Shown here: positions 62,338-64,000 of the stretch, in pieces
Layout: the number at the start of each line of letters is the position of its first letter
Position numbering within the stretch: position 1 is the stretch's first letter
Source of the DNA: Parapusillimonas sp013416435
GTDB taxonomy: Bacteria; Pseudomonadota; Gammaproteobacteria; Burkholderiales; Burkholderiaceae_B
Direction of reading: 5' to 3'
DNA length: 64,000 nt
Assembly (NCBI RefSeq): GCF_052180245.1
Contig: NZ_CP197474.1
Coordinates: forward strand, 806,001 to 870,000
Made by a program: the position numbers and the translations under genes
The notes under the pieces: model-generated
What the model saw: the letters and a program-made list of their open reading frames with translations, nothing else
Databases searched by the model: none
Told to the model about the DNA's origin: nothing

Positions 62338-63297
62338 CTAAGGTTCGATGGACGGAAGTTCCTTCGCCAGTACTTTCAGCGCGCCCTGCAGCGCACGTTC
62401 GTAGCGCTGTTTTTCCGCCTCGATGCTTTCCGGGTCCCACCCATAGAAACCTTGGCCGGTTTTCATGCCGAGTTTGCCTTGCCTGGGCTTGTCGGCGAGT
62501 ACGGCGGCGGGTTCCTGCGCATTGGACAATGAGGGATAGATCGTCGCCGCCGCTGCGGCATGCACGTCCAGGCCGGCGTGTTCCTTTTGCAATACCGGGC
62601 CGGCGGCAAGATAGCGAAAGCCAAAGCCGAAGCGTACGGCCGCGTCGATGTCTTCGGGTGTCGCGACGCCTGCTTGAATCAGTGCGAATGCTTCACGGGC
62701 CAGAGCATGCTGCAGCCGGTTGCCGATGAATCCCGGGATATCCTTGCGGACCAATATCGGGACGGATCCGCAGCGGCGCATGAAGGTTGCCAGGGCCTCC
62801 GCCAAGGCCTTGTCCGTGTCGGGACCCTGCACGACTTCGACCAAGGGTACGATGTGGGCGGGCATGAAGAAATGCAGGCCGACCATGCGTGCGCGGGTTT
62901 CCAGCCCTTGTGCGATCTGGCTGATGGGGAAGCTCGAGCTGTTGCTGGCAAGCACGGTATGGGCGGGCGCCTTTTCAGACAGCTCGCGAAACAGTTTGCG
63001 CTTGATGTCCAGCGATTCGGGTACGCATTCGATCACCAGGCCGATATCAGGCCAGTCCATGCCGTCGATCGAAGAAGCAATCGTCAGCATGCCGATGTTT
63101 GCAGCCTTGCCGATGGCATCGAGATTACCCGCTATCTTCTCCCTGATGCCCGAGTGCAGGGATTCGTTGGGCTCCACGACCACCGTCGGGCTCGATGCGC
63201 GCAGCAGCACCACGGCTACGTCGGCACCCATGGTGCCGCCGCCGATGACCACGCTGCGTGTCGAGCCGGGAGCTTCCGGCCATTGCGATTCGTTCAT
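62338..63297 (-). CDS. 3-hydroxyacyl-CoA dehydrogenase, NAD-binding
   Basis: A 319-residue dehydrogenase of the 3-hydroxybutyryl-CoA/L-carnitine type. The NAD-binding motif is SVVIGGGTMGADVAVVLL near residues 15-32 (first Gly context slightly unusual). The active-site region has LASNSSSFPISQIAQGLETRARMVGLHFFMPAHIVPLVEVVQG near residues 115-160, with His near 147 and Glu near 159. The C-terminal domain has GFIGNRLQHALAREAFALIQAGVATPEDIDAAVRFGFGFR near residues 190-230. The true substrate may be a hydroxyacyl-CoA or a free hydroxy acid. The stop (TAG) is 2 bp from the repeat array. Confidence 0.9.
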   Translation of the reverse strand: MNESQWPEAPGSTRSVVIGGGTMGADVAVVLLRASSPTVVVEPNESLHSGIREKIAGNLDAIGKAANIGMLTIASSIDGMDWPDIGLVIECVPESLDIKRKLFRELSEKAPAHTVLASNSSSFPISQIAQGLETRARMVGLHFFMPAHIVPLVEVVQGPDTDKALAEALATFMRRCGSVPILVRKDIPGFIGNRLQHALAREAFALIQAGVATPEDIDAAVRFGFGFRYLAAGPVLQKEHAGLDVHAAAAATIYPSLSNAQEPAAVLADKPRQGKLGMKTGQGFYGWDPESIEAEKQRYERALQGALKVLAKELPSIEP

Positions 63298-63358
63298 TGC
63301 TCAGCTCCTGAACTTGCGGAATTGGAACGATATGATACCGGCAGCGCGGCCGAACCGC

Positions 63359-64000
63359 TCAGGCCATGCCGTAGTCGCCGGCGAGCTCGAGTTTGTCGGA
63401 TATGGCTTTGGCCGGCCTGACAGGCACCGACAGGCGCTCTTTGCGTATGGCATGGTCGATTGCGGCAAGCATTGCATCTCGGCAATCGACATCGTCGGCA
63501 AAACTGGGCACCCAATACTGTATGGTGTAGGCAATCCCGTCGATGCCGAACTGGCTGGCATGCACCATCGGCTTCTGCGAGCCCGACGCAAGCATCGGCT
63601 CCGAAGCGGCATGAGCCGCGGCCAGCAGGACTTCCTTGGCTTTGCCGATCGGGACTTCATGGCTCAGGATGATGCGCAGGCAAGCCTGGTAGTGCTTGCG
63701 CGGTGCGCTGTAGTTTGTCAGCATCTGGCGCGAGATGTGGCTGTTGGGCAGAATCATGTAGGTGCCATTGGTGGTCAGGATGCGCGTCGTCCGCCAGCCG
63801 ATCTCGATGACTCGCCCGCTCGTGCCCACATCGAATTCGACCCAGTCGCCGATTCTGTATGGCGCCTCGAGCCCGATGGCGATGCCGGACAGTACGTCGG
63901 CGAGCACATTGCGAATCGCAAAACCAAGGATTGCGATGATAAGGCCTGAACTGGCCAGTATTCCGCCGGGGGACTGCCCCAGAACCAAGCCCACCGCAAT
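63359..64000 (-). CDS. Mechanosensitive ion channel (MscS) family protein, N-terminus beyond the window
   Basis: The frame is open to the edge (it reads IAVGLVLG at 64000-63977), so only the C-terminal 213 or so residues are present. The pore-lining helix and beta-domain are seen: ILGFAIRNVLADVLSGIAIGLEAPYRIGDWVEF and GRVIEIGWRTTRILTTNGTYMILPNSHISRQMLTNYS. This is the standard MscS TM3-beta region, followed by the mixed C-terminal domain. It should gate on membrane tension to release solutes. The 61-bp gap to the dehydrogenase is short, so these may share a transcript. Confidence 0.9.
   Translation of the reverse strand: MAVGLVLGQSPGGILASSGLIIAILGFAIRNVLADVLSGIAIGLEAPYRIGDWVEFDVGTSGRVIEIGWRTTRILTTNGTYMILPNSHISRQMLTNYSAPRKHYQACLRIILSHEVPIGKAKEVLLAAAHAASEPMLASGSQKPMVHASQFGIDGIAYTIQYWVPSFADDVDCRDAMLAAIDHAIRKERLSVPVRPAKAISDKLELAGDYGMA

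Overview
The window reads as a GC-rich betaproteobacterial chromosome, most likely from Alcaligenaceae (Bordetella, Achromobacter or Pusillimonas relatives). The family assignment is an inference. It rests on a poly-Lys/Ala histone-H1-like protein, a single-chain indolepyruvate:ferredoxin oxidoreductase, a 970-residue NrdA with NrdR boxes, a Bug-type periplasmic receptor, several TRAP transporters and a ubiUVT cluster. No ribosomal RNA, insertion sequence, prophage or CRISPR array was seen. There is one tRNA, tRNA-Ser(GGA).

Layout. 1-5 kb: end of accB, accC, prmA, a zinc-ribbon/DUF3426 membrane protein, a PfkB-family kinase and a glycine-zipper lipoprotein. 5-11 kb (minus strand): YggT, the H1-like protein, and nrdA-nrdB behind two NrdR boxes. 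11-18 kb: the fused indolepyruvate oxidoreductase with a divergent Lrp regulator, a small membrane protein, a lipoprotein and gltX. 18-25.5 kb: a PatZ-like acetyltransferase with an eroded ligase part, an esterase, darP/pmbA, an orphan TRAP receptor and rplM-rpsI. 25.6-38.8 kb: ubiU-ubiV-ubiT, argC, a DUF6776-like protein, erpA, anmK, an M23 peptidase, tyrS, a PEBP-like protein, glyA, nrdR, ribD and ribE. 38.8-47.5 kb: an accessory catabolic block (LysR, GMC oxidoreductase, GntR, FAH-family hydrolase, a full TRAP transporter with an FAD-linked oxidase inside the operon). 47.6-50.4 kb: tRNA-Ser, pckG and sixA. 50.4-60.1 kb: a second accessory block (GMC oxidoreductase, degenerate SDR, a full TRAP transporter, AraC; then a Bug receptor diverging from IclR plus a second FAH-family protein). 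60.1-64 kb: a diguanylate cyclase and a TRIC-type channel bracketed by repeat arrays, a 3-hydroxyacyl-CoA dehydrogenase and a truncated MscS channel.

The most striking structure is a dispersed palindromic repeat. Its left arm is GGGGTCAGACCCC, its right arm is GGGGTCTGACCCC, and a 4-nt loop (GTAC, GTAT/ATAC or GCAT/ATGC) lies between them. I count 24 copies, all between genes or overlapping a gene's 3' end. Several carry paired, stem-preserving substitutions. Three places hold tandem arrays with different periods (about 41, 44 and 57 bp). Five proteins (PatZ-like, esterase, UbiT, AnmK, SixA) have C-terminal tails encoded by the repeat, and in three of them the repeat also supplies the stop codon. 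The repeats are absent from the two accessory catabolic blocks. No REP-associated transposase (RAYT) gene is present in the window.

Start codons were moved inward from the longest ORF where a Shine-Dalgarno sequence, a signal peptide or family length supported it; the reasons are in the entries. All functional calls come from reading motifs by eye. No database search was run.
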